Source: Stenotrophomonas sp. UBA2124 (GTDB taxonomy: Bacteria > Pseudomonadota > Gammaproteobacteria > Xanthomonadales > Xanthomonadaceae). From it: DNA of 22,355 nt. The stretch is from contig DCXY01000021.1 in NCBI GenBank assembly GCA_002329155.1, positions 1 through 22,355 on the forward strand, read 5' to 3'. The position numbers and the translations under genes were made by a program. Below, in pieces: positions 22,022 to 22,355 of the stretch. Each line of letters begins with the position of its first letter. Position 1 is the stretch's first letter. The notes beneath the pieces were generated by a model. The model saw only the letters and a program-made list of their open reading frames with translations, was not told the origin of the DNA and searched no databases.

Positions 22022-22355
22022 ATGAAGCGAATGCTTATCAACGCCACGCAGGCTGAAGAGCTGCGCGTGGCCATCGTCGACGGGCAATCCCTGTACGACA
22101 TCGACATCGAGCAGCCGTCGAAGGAACAGAAGAAGTCCAACATCTACAAGGGCCGCATCACCCGCCTGGAGCCGTCGCTCGAGGCCGCCTTTGTCGAATA
22201 CGGTGGTGAGCGCCATGGTTTCCTGCCGCTGAAGGAAATCTCCCGCGACTATTTCCAGGCCGGCGTCGATCCGCACAAGGCCAGCATCAAGGAACTCCTG
22301 CGCGAAGGCCAGGAAGTCGTCGTCCAGGTGGACAAGGAAGAGCGCGGCAACAAGG
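22022..22355 (+). CDS. rne: Ribonuclease E, N-terminal part (cut by window edge)
   Basis: The first 111 codons of RNase E, the essential endonuclease that starts mRNA decay and processes rRNA and tRNA. The protein begins MKRMLINATQAEELRVAIVD, followed by GQSLYDIDIEQPSKEQKKSNIYKGRI, typical of RNase E/G, and enters the S1 domain at about residue 36 (SNIYKGRITRLEPSLEAAFVEYG). The S1 domain is not finished at the window edge. RNase G also begins in this way, but divergence from rluC and the long leader favour rne. The ATG at 22022 has an AGGA site 8 nt upstream. No defect is visible in the part seen. Confidence 0.93.
   Translation, partial: MKRMLINATQAEELRVAIVDGQSLYDIDIEQPSKEQKKSNIYKGRITRLEPSLEAAFVEYGGERHGFLPLKEISRDYFQAGVDPHKASIKELLREGQEVVVQVDKEERGNK

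Noticed and set aside
21632..22276. Minus-strand open frames in the rluC-rne gap (21632-21865, 21747-22022, 21799-22143, 21866-22276)
   Set aside because: They overlap the leader and start of rne and have no recognisable domain or ribosome site; the gap is better explained as non-coding leader.
1..22355. Signs of a genomic island, IS element, phage or toxin-antitoxin system
   Set aside because: No transposase, integrase, tRNA boundary or direct flanking repeats were found, and gene content is core-like; only the small REP pair is mobile-type.

Overview
The window is high-GC, densely coding chromosomal DNA that reads like a member of the Xanthomonadaceae, most likely Stenotrophomonas or a close relative. 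The basis is the protein-level character of RpsA, Cmk, AguA/AguB, RluC and Rne, a 'transmembrane repetitive protein' of the kind annotated in Xanthomonas and Stenotrophomonas, a GTAG-headed REP pair, and several genes with weak or no Shine-Dalgarno sequence. This genus call is inference. No phage, integron, IS, tRNA, rRNA or CRISPR is visible; this is core or conserved chromosome, not an island.

Layout. 1-1418 (minus): cmk followed by rpsA, a widely conserved order; rpsA runs off the left edge. 1609-1734 (plus): a one-gene unit for a type B (zinc-ligand-poor) ribosomal protein L36, with its own promoter and terminator. 1935-6213 (plus): a small periplasmic protein, then aguA and aguB (agmatine to N-carbamoylputrescine to putrescine), a PAT-type GNAT acetyltransferase and a TraB-family membrane protein; the last three are nearly touching. 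6223-7365 (minus): a pair of small membrane proteins (DUF4386, DUF6326). 7421-15106 (minus): an RND efflux operon of one lipoprotein adaptor and two different permeases, with no outer-membrane channel and no regulator beside it. 15331-16185 (plus): two single-haem c-type cytochromes, each resembling half of a cytochrome c4. 16253-16386: a perfect inverted pair of 30-nt REP elements. 16419-18851 (minus): nfuA (Fe-S carrier) and a 606-residue TonB-like repetitive envelope protein. 18958-20563 (plus): phhB, a TonB-C-domain lipoprotein and a ZIP metal transporter (zupT-like). 20644-21615 (minus): rluC, divergent from rne, whose 5' end (22022 onward) runs off the right edge after a leader of up to about 400 nt.

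How the genes work together. Translation and RNA processing genes (rpsA, L36, rluC, rne) lie at both ends. The middle is mostly envelope and small-molecule traffic: polyamine synthesis, drug/toxin efflux, periplasmic electron transfer, metal uptake and TonB-like envelope proteins. The most unusual items are the repetitive TonB-like protein encoded with nfuA, the RND permease pair with different proton-relay residues, the terminator that abuts the DUF4386 ribosome binding site, a likely leaderless nfuA transcript, and opposed G-rich tracts between zupT and rluC. I do not see a clearly new multi-gene system; the repetitive protein is the best candidate for undescribed biology.
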